Below, piece by piece: positions 22,122 to 33,229 of a stretch of 64,000 bases of DNA (position 1 is the first letter of the stretch; each line of letters opens with the position of its first letter). The translations under genes and the position numbers were made by a program. Source of the DNA: Cycas panzhihuaensis (taxonomy: Eukaryota > Cycadophyta); assembly GCA_023213395.1 (NCBI GenBank), contig CM041465.1, positions 149,179,741 through 149,243,740 on the forward strand, given 5' to 3'. The notes below the pieces were generated by a model. That model was not told the DNA's origin. It did not search any database and saw nothing but the letters and a program-made list of their open reading frames with translations.

Positions 22122-24204
22122 ATTGTGTGACTAAGATAAGCAAGAGAACATTCCCCAAAATTTATTTCTTCATAGATATAATAAGCCAAATATCTCTACC
22201 AAATAATTTATCCTTCTTCCCTTGTTATCAATCAAATTTTGATTGAAATCTCCTTTGCTTACCTTAGACAATTATGAAGTCACAAGGGATGGCAACAAAA
22301 CATCTTCTCATGAGATAATTAATATAGGACATACTACTACTGAGAGTGATAGGTTATGTGAGACACCAAGATTTCCCATAATACATCACAAATCATCTGA
22401 GAGGCTCATACATCAGAAGTAGTCACATTAGATGCTTCTACTTCACATGAAATAGACAAAGTATATCATGTTGTAAGAAATTTGGAGGTTAAAAAACTAC
22501 AAACTAGTAAGACAGATCTCACTATAACTACTATTAAAGAGGCACTCTAAACTATAAAATCATCAAGTAATAATAGTTTTCCAGAAATGCCTACTAATGA
22601 AGCTCTAGTAACTATGACCTGAGTTTTAGCAAGTACAGAATTATTATTATCTACAGCATACAAAATTCCCTGAATAGCTATTTCCATTGGAAGATATTCC
22701 AAGTCTGAGTCTTGGTGAAGAATTTAAATATCTTGAAGTTTAGTAAGGTAGAAATCTATTTCCTTCTCTAGATTATCTATAAAAAGCTTCAATTCTATGA
22801 TCTGTCCATTCATGGATTAAACCTATGCTCAACTTAAACAGTAAAAACATCAAGGAAGAGGGTGATGTGGATATAATTGTCCTTAATAATTAGACTCTCC
22901 TTATCCTATAAAACTCAGACTCAACTAGAAGCCTTTGGAAATTACATCATCATAATGAGAAACATGATTTTGATAGTTATAATAATTGTATATGTGAGGG
23001 CCAACAATCTATCCATTCTGGCAGAACCTCCTTCAAATATCAATCCTAGACAACAAGTTGTATGTTGGTTGAGTGAATGCTTAGATGATAAGATAAATTC
23101 TAGTAAAAGGCAAGTGAATGTTGGAAACACTCCAAACATCAATACACAAATGGTATACAAAATCATAATAGGACCTGAATGGACCTTGAGAAAGTATAAA
23201 TGAATTGAATGTTCCACCCAAACAAACTAGGGAAAGGAGATGAGCTTCTTTGGTGGAATTAACAATGCCTATAGAAATGGAGCATGGCCCAAATTGCAAA
23301 ATCGATACAAGTCATTCTTATTATCATGCATAAGCATGTCAACTACCCTACTCATAGAGGACATCTAGGGAAACTCAATTATCCTTCATTCTTTGTAGTT
23401 ATTAATTAGACAAAATCTTCCAAACTCTTAATGTTCTTCATAAGAACTGTCATTAATGTAGGCCCTTCTATATTGACTTACAAAGCCAAGGTGATTGCTC
23501 CAAATGACGTGATGGTTGATAGTACCTGAGTCATTATCTTCAACAATAGACAACTTGATCTAAGGTTTCCCTACACCATAATTTGCAATCTACTTTTACT
23601 CAGCCCGAGCCTTATATTATTGGTGATTATATTATGGGTCTAGAAATGAAGCTTGACACACTGGATAAACCTTTGTTAATAATGGAGCATCTAAATCCTC
23701 TATTAGCTAAGAAGGAGAGATGCTTAAATAGAGTAATCTGGGCAATTCACAAACAAAACTTCCTCACAGCAAGCCCAAGTAACAACAATTCTTCTGCCCT
23801 AATGGTCATAAAAGGTAAAGGAGTATTTACCTTTTTCATCCTAATATTTACTTAGAACTGGTGGAAAGCTAGGGTTTCACCAAACCCTAAACCCATTAAT
23901 AAACATAGGCAGGTGGATTTTTATGGATGTTTTATAAAAAACATTGATCTAATGAACATCCTCAAACATCAATTCTTAAAACAACTTTAATGTCATTGAT
24001 TCTCCACACATGTTGGCCTCAATGTCTAAGATAAACAATAACACAATAAAGAAGTGATATTACCTGGCACACATGGCCTTAAACCTTTTCTTTTAATTTG
24101 ATCTCTAGATCTGGTAATTGACTTGATAGATCCACCTCCTTGCTTGAATACTTTATCCTTTATTGGGCTTCTTTCTCAATCTTCTTCTTACTAAAGGATG
24201 GCCT
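22122..24204 (-). other. Leader of the non-autonomous element
   Basis: About 2 kb lies between primer site and the gag-like frame. Several 70-110 codon open stretches exist on both strands (around 22.9-23.3 kb and 23.6-23.85 kb) but none shows a motif or continues a frame. Similarly long leaders occur in the copia elements of this window. Confidence 0.5.
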
Positions 24205-24216
24205 ACTCTAATACTA
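24205..24216 (-). other. Primer binding site of the non-autonomous element
   Basis: The minus strand reads tagtattagagt, a decayed tRNA-Met type site directly at the LTR end. Confidence 0.7.
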
Positions 24217-24608
24217 TGTTAGATTTTAATATGGAAAGCATTCAACTCCAACAATATCAATGAATAAAGCAATGCTTGTATTAACATAACAAAAATAGAT
24301 TATATTAGAATATTAATGTACCATAAACTCAACATGAGTCCTAATGATGACATGTTTTTGTACACTACCTCAACCACCTTTATATATAAAATAGGTGGGA
24401 GAACATACAAGAGATATAATGCATGTGGGAGAATTACCTCTAACCTAGCCAATGCCATTACACTAACTAACTAACCAATGAGCTTCTATCTTCCCACATA
24501 ATATTATACTAATAAATGAATCTTAGACCCTAATACTTAGGACTATGACTATTAACCCTAAGACACACTTAGTTAGACACATACAACATTAAACACTATA
24601 TTGTAATA
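24217..24608 (-). repeat. 5' LTR of the non-autonomous element
   Basis: This is a 392-bp LTR followed by the target duplication gttag (24609-24613). Confidence 0.9.
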
Positions 24609-24613
24609 GTTAG

Positions 24614-26274
24614 ATCTTTCCTCTTTTTTGGACTTCTTGCTTTATCTTCCTTTGTCTTTACCTTATATTTCTTGATATTCAATAAGCCTTTCAAATATAT
24701 TAGTGCTAAACCCATATCCCTTACTTCTTGTCTCTCTTTTCTTTCACTCTCTTATAGTAAGCTTTTATCTCATTTTCTTTTCTTTTCTTTTTTTTATAGT
24801 TTCTCTTTTCCTTTAGAGATATATACATAATTCTAAATAAATATCTTATTCAAAGAGTTATCTTTCTTTGAATATGAAAGTTTTTAAGGATTTTACTTGT
24901 AGATAATATATCAATAGATTCTAGTAGAATTAAAATCTTTTGATAGTGTAAGATTATAAGAAAGTAAAAACATTTATTTTTCCCATCATGGATTCATTTA
25001 TTATCTTCATGGAAACAAGTGATATATACCTTGATGATATAGTGTATTTGAAGTAAACCATAGTTTCTTAATCTCTCATGGACAAGTTGTCTTCATCATA
25101 TATAATAGGTAGGTCCAACTTCAAGATATCCTAGATATCGTTGATCATTTGGGGTGGAAGATTCTTAGTCTTTCATCTTGAACACTTATTTAGGTTATCA
25201 AGAGAGACAAAGAAATATAGGTAAAACACAATATTTAAACATAAGGAGTAGTGCATTAGGTATGAACACTCATCTTTTGGATAATCTTTTTAACAATTCT
25301 TAGGTATAAATAGAAACTTATTACCTTCTAAAACTCAAGGAATTTCTAAGACCATTTATATATGATAATGATATGATTGATAGACTAACTAAAAAAAATG
25401 AAGAAGGAGAGAAACATGTGAATTAAATTCATATACTTGAAGAAATAAATGAAGTGTTGGTGGGATAATTAATAAGGTAAGTAAGAGAAATAATGAGGAT
25501 CTAATTAGAATTAATAAGAATCTACCTTGCCATGATAGGGAAAGATATAAACCTATATACATATATTGAGACTTAGCTCTATGTTCTTCCAATCATGGGA
25601 CATAAGATATGAGAGTGTTCATTCACTGAGACTCACACTTATACCTTGGAAAATTCTCATATTCCTTCATGAGCTTCAGATGTAGGATGCTAAATATGGG
25701 AATGATTTCTTAAAATTTTCTAAGTGTTAATTCATATGACTTTTCACTTTACTCTATTTGGATGATAAGGATCAAAATGATCACTTTGATTTGACGATTA
25801 GGACTTATTCGTTGATTCACATAATCATTTCTAGGCTCTTTACTATGAATGGTTATGATGCTTTTAGTCATCCTAATCTAATGGTTAGAACCATCCAGTT
25901 GTGCTAACTTTTCCCACATCTAATGCTTTATATCATTCTATTTTAGTTTATAACTTATGTTGTACAGGACGTAAGATGCAACTAAATAACTCCACAAGAA
26001 TTTCTAAGATATAAACCTTTTCAACCTTCCCTTATTCCTTGAATTCTCTATTCCTCTTAAGGATCTATTTTAAAGTTTTTTCCTACTATAGAAAAACCTT
26101 TTCTTGGTCCAAAATTACAAGTTTGTTTGACTAATTCTCATTATAGAAAGAAACATATTCTAGTTTCCATTATCACTTGATTGTCTTCATACTGTAAATA
26201 TGATCACTAAGTGAAAATAACAAACATAGTAAGCTTGTTCAAAAAATTTGGTATGTACTTGTCAACGAGTAACA
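24614..26274 (-). repeat. gypsy 3' LTR, main part
   Basis: It aligns along its length with 35240-36199 and then 52815-53533. Shared blocks include the tttaccttata.ttcttgat stretch, the gtgttcattcact stretch and the tcctaatctaatggtta stretch. It ends at agtaaca (26274); beyond it the copies diverge into interior and flank. Minus-strand sequence adjoining it contains a purine-rich caaggaggccaaa that may be the polypurine tract. Confidence 0.85.
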
Positions 26275-26399
26275 TTTGGCCTCCTTGATTCTTATTACCC
26301 CTTATAAGTTATAAGAGTGCAATTATTCTTATATCTAAATATTTATATATGTATATATCTTTGTCTTAGAATCACCCTCCATAAAAGTACTTGAGGACT

Positions 26400-27364
26400 T
26401 GCCCATTAGATAGAATAGGTAATAATTCACCCAAGAGTTTCTTCAAGCATAAAGCATTTTTATCAATAGCCTTATGAATCACATAAGGATTCAACAATAA
26501 TGAATCAAATTTTTAATGTAAGCCAACCTTCTCATACACTTTATTCAATATTAGTACCTTATCACATTGCTAGAAAATCTTTCTCATGTTACCTCTTCTA
26601 TTAAAAACTTCCTTAACCCTTCCCTGATAGGTTTTAATAAGGTCTAAGTCATCTTATTGCTACTCCTTTAGTGACAACAAGCTTTGAAATCTTAAGTCTA
26701 TTGGAAAAAATCTACCATCCTTGCATTCTATTAACTACAAAGACTTTAATGATAAGTCAAGGAGAATCACAACCTTTTTGCCATAACCTAAATAATATGT
26801 GGAATATACAATTGACTCATTCTTAGTGATTATACCACCCATGAAGTCTAGTCCAACTTGACATGCCAATCCCACTTTAATTCTATTTAATCAATATTTT
26901 TATTATTTTGCTTAAGTTCTTATTAGATGACTTCACTAATCCATTTCCTTGGGGGTAGTAGTTAGTTGGATGAAGTATTAATGATCACACTATACTTTCC
27001 TACAAAATATAACATTTCTAAAGAAGTAAAAGTTAATCCATTACTAGAGATTAAAACAACATGAATACCAAATCAAGGTATTAGAACTTACTCAAAAAAC
27101 TCAATGACTACTATTAAACTTACTTTGTTGGAGGTGATAGCCTTAGTCTAATATATAAAGTAGGTAGTCATAGTGAGTATATATGCATGTCCTTTACTTG
27201 AAGGGGGATTTATTAAACTTATAAAATCTAAACCCTACTTTTGAGTGGATAATTGGTAAAGATAGGTTTGAGGACCATAACTACTAAATGTTACTTACCT
27301 ATAAACCTTTAGCATAGAACATAGTTTCTCACTAGGTTAGAAGTATAATTGAATGATCTTAACC
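26400..27364 (-). pseudogene. gypsy integrase core and C-terminus
   Basis: In minus-strand order I see the tail of the zinc-finger region, then GLDFISLINPPSSKGHAYI (first catalytic Asp), FGIHVVLISSNGLTFTS (S-N-G where S-D-N-G is expected) and a decayed NYYPQGNG-like stretch before the Glu region, then a tail rich in charged residues to about 26.4 kb. The enzyme would insert element DNA into chromatin. Stops are frequent. It continues across the 27370-27711 insertion, where the reading lines up on both sides. Confidence 0.75.
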
Positions 27365-27369
27365 AAAAG

Positions 27370-27711
27370 TATTGGGTGTAATATCCAAGGACATGATTAA
27401 CCCCATTCACACTCTCTCACATATTATTATATTTTATATTGAGTTGTGTGCCATATAAAAATATGTGACAACATACAATGGTTGATCTTTGAGGGTTCTA
27501 ATACATGGTGAGTTGTTGTATAAGTATGTACATTATCATTCTCATAATTTGAAGTTTGAATATTCTTCTAAATTCTTGTTATATTTAACTTATGCATATT
27601 TCATTCTTTTGTTATTCATTTCATTATTCTTTCACGTATCTTATTTATCTATTATTATAGCTTCACATTCTAAATTTAACATGGTATCAAAGCTCCATTC
27701 TAAATCTAACA
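27370..27711 (+). mobile_element. Copia-type LTR-PBS-LTR-end scar
   Basis: A perfect 5-bp duplication aaaag (27365-27369 and 27712-27716) bounds 342 bp inside the gypsy integrase. It consists of an LTR-like block (27370-27681, ending tttaaca), a tRNA-Met primer site (tggtatcaaagctc, 27682-27695) and a second copy of the last 16 bases of the LTR (27696-27711, one mismatch to 27666-27681). This is what remains if everything from just after the primer site to the last 16 bases of the 3' LTR was deleted. Removing the insert restores the gypsy integrase reading, which supports the boundaries. Confidence 0.8.
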
Positions 27712-27716
27712 AAAAG

Positions 27717-28014
27717 AAACTTGCTCATAAGATTTTATGAGTTGTAGCTCATTCCACAAAACGTCCTCCATAGACCCTAGAATGAAACTCTTTTAAACCC
27801 TTAGAAACTTCTTTCCTTCAAAAGCATTTTAATCAAGTTCCCTTAAAGTCTCTTCTATATAATTTCCTTTGAATGAGGACATATGAAGTGGCCCTCAACT
27901 TAAATGTTATTTTACCTTTCCTATACAAATGCTCTAAATAAATCTCATATGTTATATAAAAATAAATGTCATATAACATAGATGAAAAGGAATCATTGTT
28001 ATCATCCAAGACTT
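27717..28014 (-). pseudogene. gypsy integrase zinc-binding region
   Basis: On the minus strand I read KITFKLRATSYVLIQRKLYRRDF, then a region matching the gypsy H..G..G.H....T..KI pattern (VYGGRFVE.ATTHKIL.ASFF), which is the His/Cys N-terminal integrase domain. It is bounded by the LINE at 28028 and by the LTR scar at 27711 and carries several stops. Confidence 0.65.
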
Positions 28015-28027
28015 AGAAATTGACCAA

Positions 28028-29707
28028 GTTTTGGAGAATTCTCATGGGGGTGAGAAAGATGCTCGTGGATGGAGCTTAGTGGAGTATGGGGAATGGTGAG
28101 AAAATTAAAACCTGGGAGGATGCTTGGTGTGGAAGGCCACCACTGAAGGAGAGATCATCCATAAGTGCTCTCCAGAATATCTATGAGAGTTATTATGGGA
28201 GGAAGGTTAAAGACTATTAGGTAACTCATGGAGAGGTAAAGGTCTGGAGAAATTTTAAGGAACTCCCCTATGAAGCAGTGGGAAGGGATCAAATTGTTGT
28301 GTTAAAATCTGAGTTCACAAAAAAACATATCCCAAAATTTCCCAAGGATTATGTGTTGGTCTGGCCTAGCGCCCATTCAAGGGACTATACAGTGAAGACG
28401 GGTTATATGGAACTACTTTCAGATAGGGGCCTCAGTAAGAATAAAGTGCTTGGTGAAGTCTGTAACTTGGGATTAATCCCCAAGATAGTTATCTTTTAGT
28501 GGTTGTGCCTTAGAAATAAAATATTAATAACTAATAATCTGAAGAAAAGAGGCTTCACCTTAGTGAGTAGATGCATTTTGTACAGGGAGGAGGAGGAGTC
28601 TTAGGATCATATTATGCTCTATTGCAAATACTCCAGGGAGTTATGGAAGTTGTTGTTGTCTGCTCTTGGGGTTTATTAGGACCTCCCTAGCTCAATGTGG
28701 GAATTTGCCTCCTCTTGGGCATGCCCTTTTAGGTGTAGGGCTCTGAAGTTAGTCTAGTCTAAATCTGTTCTAGTGATAATGTAGAATATATGGAAAGAAA
28801 GAAATAAAAGAATCTTTCAAGATAAGCATATGGATGAGACTAAGCTCTTTGGGATAATTTTGGTGGTTGTTAAAGAGACCCTGAAGGAAGAAGAGAAAAC
28901 CCAGATTAACCCTGAGGATAGAAAAACTTTAGAAAAATGGGGGTTAAGAGTAAAGGTTAAACTAAAAATAATAAGGAGGTGTAAGTGGATACCCCCACCC
29001 GCTGGTTGGTTGAAAATAAATTTTGACAGAGCTGCTAAAGGAAATCATGAAGAAGTAAGGGGAGGGGGGGAGGGGGGGGATGAGGTGGGGGAGCGGTGTG
29101 TAGGAATTCAAAGGGAAAGGTAATTTGGGCCTTTGTGGACTATTATGGCTTTCAATCCAACCATCATGATGAGATGGAAGCTATGTGAAAAGCTATGGAT
29201 ATGATATCTCAAGAGAGCCATGATAGGATTATTCTCGAAGGGGACTCGCTGAAAATAATTAAACTAATTAAGGGGGAGGATAACCTAGATTAGAGGTATA
29301 GAAATAGAATAAATTATGTCAAGGAGATCCTCAAGAGGAGAGTTGAAGTCTAGATGACTCACACTTATAGAGAAGGGAATGGGATTACTAACGGGCTGGC
29401 AAATTGGGGGGTCCAAGCTAAAAGATATGAGTTTTGGAAAGATAAGATTCTTGAGGAGATTCTGGCTCTGGTTGGGAAGGATAGAGAGGGTTGACTTCAG
29501 ATAGGGGTTAGGCCTGTATATATTGGGGCACTTTAGCTATCCATTGGGCTTGTCGATGGCATGAGAGGGCTTGTAGGTGTAGTATGATGGGTTAAAGTTA
29601 GGCCGTAGGCTTGCCACAGTAGTGTTATAGGGCTAGTATGGCAGCGGATATAAGGGGTTGGGTCCCCATCAAAACCCCTCTCAATTAAACCTTATATATA
29701 TAAAAAA
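28028..29707 (+). mobile_element. 5'-truncated L1-type LINE
   Basis: The 13-bp duplication agaaattgaccaa (28015-28027 and 29708-29720) and the A-rich end after ttatatatat mark a target-primed insertion of 1680 bp. Only the end of ORF2 is present, so reverse transcription stopped early. It lies in plus orientation between the RNase H and integrase of the minus-strand gypsy. Its 3' tail shares a cccc..aaaacccc style end with the L1 at 46295-52493. Confidence 0.9.
28030..29494 (+). pseudogene. LINE ORF2 C-terminus: zinc-finger region and RNase H
   Basis: Readable parts are DYVLVWPSAHSRDYTVKTGY, LGLIPKIVIF.WLCLRNK, LKKRGF..VSRCILC-type cysteines and the WKERNKRIFQDK block, all of the plant L1 region after RT. 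RNase H follows with WLKINFDRAAKGN (catalytic Asp), an expanded Gly/G-run at about 29.06 kb that shifts the frame, an EGDS block (second Asp) and THTYREGNGITNGLANW, where the last Asp is Asn. Stops occur at 28498, 28604 and others. It cannot be made as one protein. The long open pieces are 28278-28499 and 28830-29123. Confidence 0.8.
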
Positions 29708-29720
29708 AGAAATTGACCAA

Positions 29721-30970
29721 ATTTTTAAATTGATCCTTCTACTAATCCAAACTGCATGGATCTTTAATTATCTTTAGATAGTCCTCAACAATAAGTTTAT
29801 AAAGGCCTTGTCCTTTTACTAAGTATACTAGTTTAACATCTAAGTTAAGTTTTTGGATTTTGGTTAACCACTTAGCCCATTTGCTTCAGAGGTCAATTTA
29901 ATTTAGTATTGTCTTGACTAGAGCTAAAGGAATATATGCAATAGTATGTTTGTGTATGATATAAGGCTTGAAATCCTTAATTACCTTTACTAGGATGAAT
30001 GCTTACTTTTCAACCATGGAATATCATAACTAATATTATTTAAGTGTCCTACTAAGAAACACAATTAGCCTCTTTTTCTTATCATTACTAATTTGCATCA
30101 ACATCAATATATAGGCTTCTTCTAAAGCATATGAGAAAATGATAAAATCTTTAGTGAAATTTGGGCTAGTTAGGATTGTAGTATGGGCAATTCATTATTT
30201 GATCTACTTCAAAGTGATTTTATCCTCCTTTTTCTAGTGGAAGTTTATCTTGGACTTTAGAAATTGGTTTATAAGAAGATTGATCCTAGAAAAAACAAAG
30301 GTGAACCTCCTCAAAAAAAAAATTTGCCAAAGAAAGATAAGATTACCCTTCCGTTGGATAAGAGTAGGAGTTCTTTAATTACCTTAATATATTATGGATT
30401 AATAAAAGTCCCTTGTCTTAAAATAATGTGGCTAAGTAACTTTCCCTTAGTTACTTTGAACACAATCTTCTTGTAGTTAATGGAGATCCTAAGCTCTCTA
30501 TATCTTTACAATATTCTTTTGAGATGATTAAAATGATCTTCTTTCCTTTTCAAGTAGATGGTCATATCATCAATATAGATAATAATGATTACACTAATCA
30601 TGTCTTTAAAGGAATGACCCATACTATCTAAAATGTGGACCATACATTGATTATCCAAAAAGGCATCATCTTATAAGCAATTGTTCTCTAAAGAGTGGTA
30701 AACATAGTTTTAGGTTACTTAACTTTAGAGTCTAGTATTTGATTATATCTAGAGAAACAATCCAATAAGGACATCATCCTAAAACCATTCATAGCCTATA
30801 AAATCTATTCCATGTGTGGCAAGAGATGCTTATCCTTAAGAGATTCTTTATTTAAATTCCTAAACTCAATACAAAGATGAAGGTTACCATTCTTTCTTTT
30901 GGCAAGAACCAAGTTGCCTATCCATTGTGAAAATTTGATAGAAAAAAATACATTAGCATCTAATAGATTT
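29721..30970 (-). pseudogene. gypsy RT and RNase H
   Basis: In minus-strand order RT begins VLAKRKNGNLHLCIEFRNLN, then ESLKDKHLLPHME and MMSLLDCFSRYNQI, then the catalytic box IYIDDM (near 30.56-30.58 kb), then the connection motif FGKFFFLRRF. RNase H of the gypsy type follows with YALEEAYIL, KRLIVFLSRTLK and KWAKWLTKIQ. These motifs are diagnostic for Ty3/gypsy. Frameshifts and stops are spread through the stretch. The LINE at 28028-29707 separates it from the integrase. Confidence 0.82.
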
Positions 30971-31559
30971 TTAAGTTAATCCCAAATTAAGTCCCTTAGC
31001 TTTGGGTTCTAAGGTCTATATTTATGTCAAATTGACTTTACTCCCAACTTGATTAGAATGGTATGCTATATCACTTATGGGTTGAAAACCTTTAAATCTT
31101 AGTACTCTAGGAAAATTTATTTGTATATCTTCTACACATATTAATGAATTTTTTCTATTCTTCCTAGTACATGCTTCATTGATATAAATTAGTATAGGTT
31201 CATCTTAGGCACCTAAATTAATATGAATACTCTTCTCTAAATCCCATTTTGATATTTTATAATTTGTTGATTTAATCTTTTAAGAGTTATTCACATCAAA
31301 TAGGTACTCTATAATTATCATCTCTTTTGGAATCCTATTTGATTTGGATTGAAAAACACCTTTTTCATCCACATTATTAGACATGTCTACTTCATTTAAG
31401 GAAGGACTAGATCCCTCAGCATGTTAATCAATGAATTCTTCTTCATTCTATATCAAATTCCTAATTTAGTCACCATCTTAAACACCTACCATTGATTAAC
31501 ATTGTTGGGAATAAAAGAGCTAGAAATAATCTTGATATTCTTATTCTTAGAATAAACTA

Positions 31560-31965
31560 GATTAATCTCTAGAAGAGAACCTACAACTACTAATAAGTTA
31601 GTTAATCAATTGTCTTCTTTAGGAATATGAGAGATAAAGAGTGTCTCAAAATCTTCAATCATCTCAAGAATTTTCTCCTCATAACTTCCTAATATATTAT
31701 ACTTGATTAAACACATAACTTTAATTTGGTTAATAATTAATTTAGAGTAACCAAGAACCTTGAGTGCTCTCATTTTAAGCTCCTTAATCTTGTTCAAGCC
31801 CTAAATCAAGGCCTTTTACTCAACTATATTGTATATATATTGAAATAAAAATTTAAAAGAAAATAAAAAGAATTTATAATTAAGGGACTTTAAAATCATA
31901 TTTTCACTAGCTCCTATCCTAGACTTGACCCCATTTAAATGCATTATCCAAATATCATTAGCACC
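31560..31965 (-). pseudogene. Additional RNase H domain upstream of RT
   Basis: In minus-strand order I read DIWIMHLNGVKSRIGASEN, where the family has an F-D-G start, then YNIVE.KALI.GL (N-I-A-E-Y-E-A-L pattern), LKVLGYSKLIINQI (D-S-K expected, Y here) and ISHIPKEDN.LTNLL (H-I-P-R-E-D-N-x-x-A-D-L-L pattern). This is the plant/archaeal-type RNase H found in Tat-clade gypsy elements. It lies between protease and RT, whereas the usual Tat position that I know is between RNase H and integrase. Two catalytic Asp positions are lost in this copy. The stretch 31606-31797 is open. Confidence 0.72.
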
Positions 31966-32129
31966 ATAATCTTATAAATAATAAAGTTTTTCTACTATTG
32001 TTGGAAGGCTTTTTAGGAAATTATTCAAAATTATGTAGGTTCTCAAACCCAAGGGCTCAAATATATAATCTAATACATCCTCTCCAAGATGCTTAATATG
32101 CCTCATTTCTCATTCCTCTCTTAGGAGCT

Positions 32130-32480
32130 AGATTAAATCTTTTCTAATAGGAAATACGTTGTGGGACATGTAGACATTTAGGATAGTACTAGTATATACA
32201 AACCACTACCTATTAGGATCATTCTATAAAAAATATTTACATTGATCACCACTATGTTAATAATAACAATTACCCATGGATGAACATTAATACTTACCAC
32301 CATATCCTTAATGATCCTAATTAAGGTAGTATCATTACCATCAAAACCTTAGATATCCTAAACTAACTTAATACATTCTAAATTCAAAGCTTTCACAATA
32401 ATATAAGACATCAAATTTTGCACTTCTCTAGAATCCATAATGTAATTACATGTAATATATTTATCTTGGATTTTTGGAAA
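32130..32480 (-). pseudogene. gypsy protease region (weak)
   Basis: In minus-strand order a stretch with YIMDSREVQNLMSYIIVKALNLE followed by FDGNDTTLIRIIKDMVVSIN and GSGLYILVLS has the look of the retropepsin neighbourhood of Tat elements, but no intact D-S/T-G is visible. It is assigned by place between gag and the extra RNase H. Confidence 0.4.
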
Positions 32481-33229
32481 ATGATATAATGGCTTAAGGT
32501 TTGATAAGGATGAAGGAGAAGGATAGTTCTCAACCATCTATGTAATCCTCACATGGACTCTTGATGAAGGTGCCTTTAATATTTACTCCTTATTCTTTAG
32601 AAGATTGACCATATTTATACTCCAATAAAGGAGAGTTGGGACATGGGAAAGATTGATATTCTCTTAGTACTTGATTATGTCCTTCATTAGATCATGCTCC
32701 TTAAAAGGTTTATTTGAGAGGAGAATAGGATTATAAGGAATAGTTCAAACTTGAGGATTTGAGAAATTCTTAGGGGTGGCATTTCTTTGAAAGTTACCAA
32801 AATTAAAAGAACCACTAGTAGTTGGCCTTGTAATAACATCATCCTAAGCTCCTTAGCTAGAATCCTATGTAGTTTGAGTGCTTTAGTTAATTTAGGCAAC
32901 CTAAGCTTGAGTGGCAACAACTACTCCTCTATATGCCCATTCAAGATTTTCTTTCTCCACAAAGTTAAGTATGCTTAAATCTAGGTAAGAAGAATGACAA
33001 TATAAAGTCAATGCCTCTAAGATGAATTTATTAGAGTTCCTCATCAACTAAATCATCTTAAAATACATCTACATTATCAATGGGAGGAATTTCTTCTTTT
33101 TGTATTTTTAAGAGTATTACATGAGATTGGTGCTAGACATCCCTACCTTTGATTGTATTTCTCAAGTATGCATTCTTATTTTGTGCCTTCTTATATGTAG
33201 AATATATTTAGGGGTCTATTTGAGGTAAT

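Larger units (their letters stand above)
20248..24608 (-). mobile_element. Non-autonomous copia-like LTR element with gag-like frame only, minus strand
   Basis: Two 392-bp LTRs (20248-20639 and 24217-24608), a perfect gttag duplication (20243-20247 and 24609-24613), a minus-strand primer site at 24205-24216 and a polypurine tract at 20640-20648 define a complete element of 4361 bp. The interior has a 2-kb leader and a single long frame with a gag-like start. I found no protease, integrase or RT. It would need enzymes from a relative. Hand comparison gives about 38 differences between the LTRs. It is inserted in the gypsy LTR. Confidence 0.9.

Noticed and set aside
22942-23217. Overlapping open frames on both strands at 22.9-23.3 kb as a possible second gene of the non-autonomous element
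   Set aside because: Neither strand shows a motif, and the frames do not join neighbouring open stretches; chance in AT-rich leader is likelier.
30264-30476. Plus-strand 70-codon frame rich in Lys
   Set aside because: It is antisense to the gypsy RT, whose motifs are clear on the minus strand.
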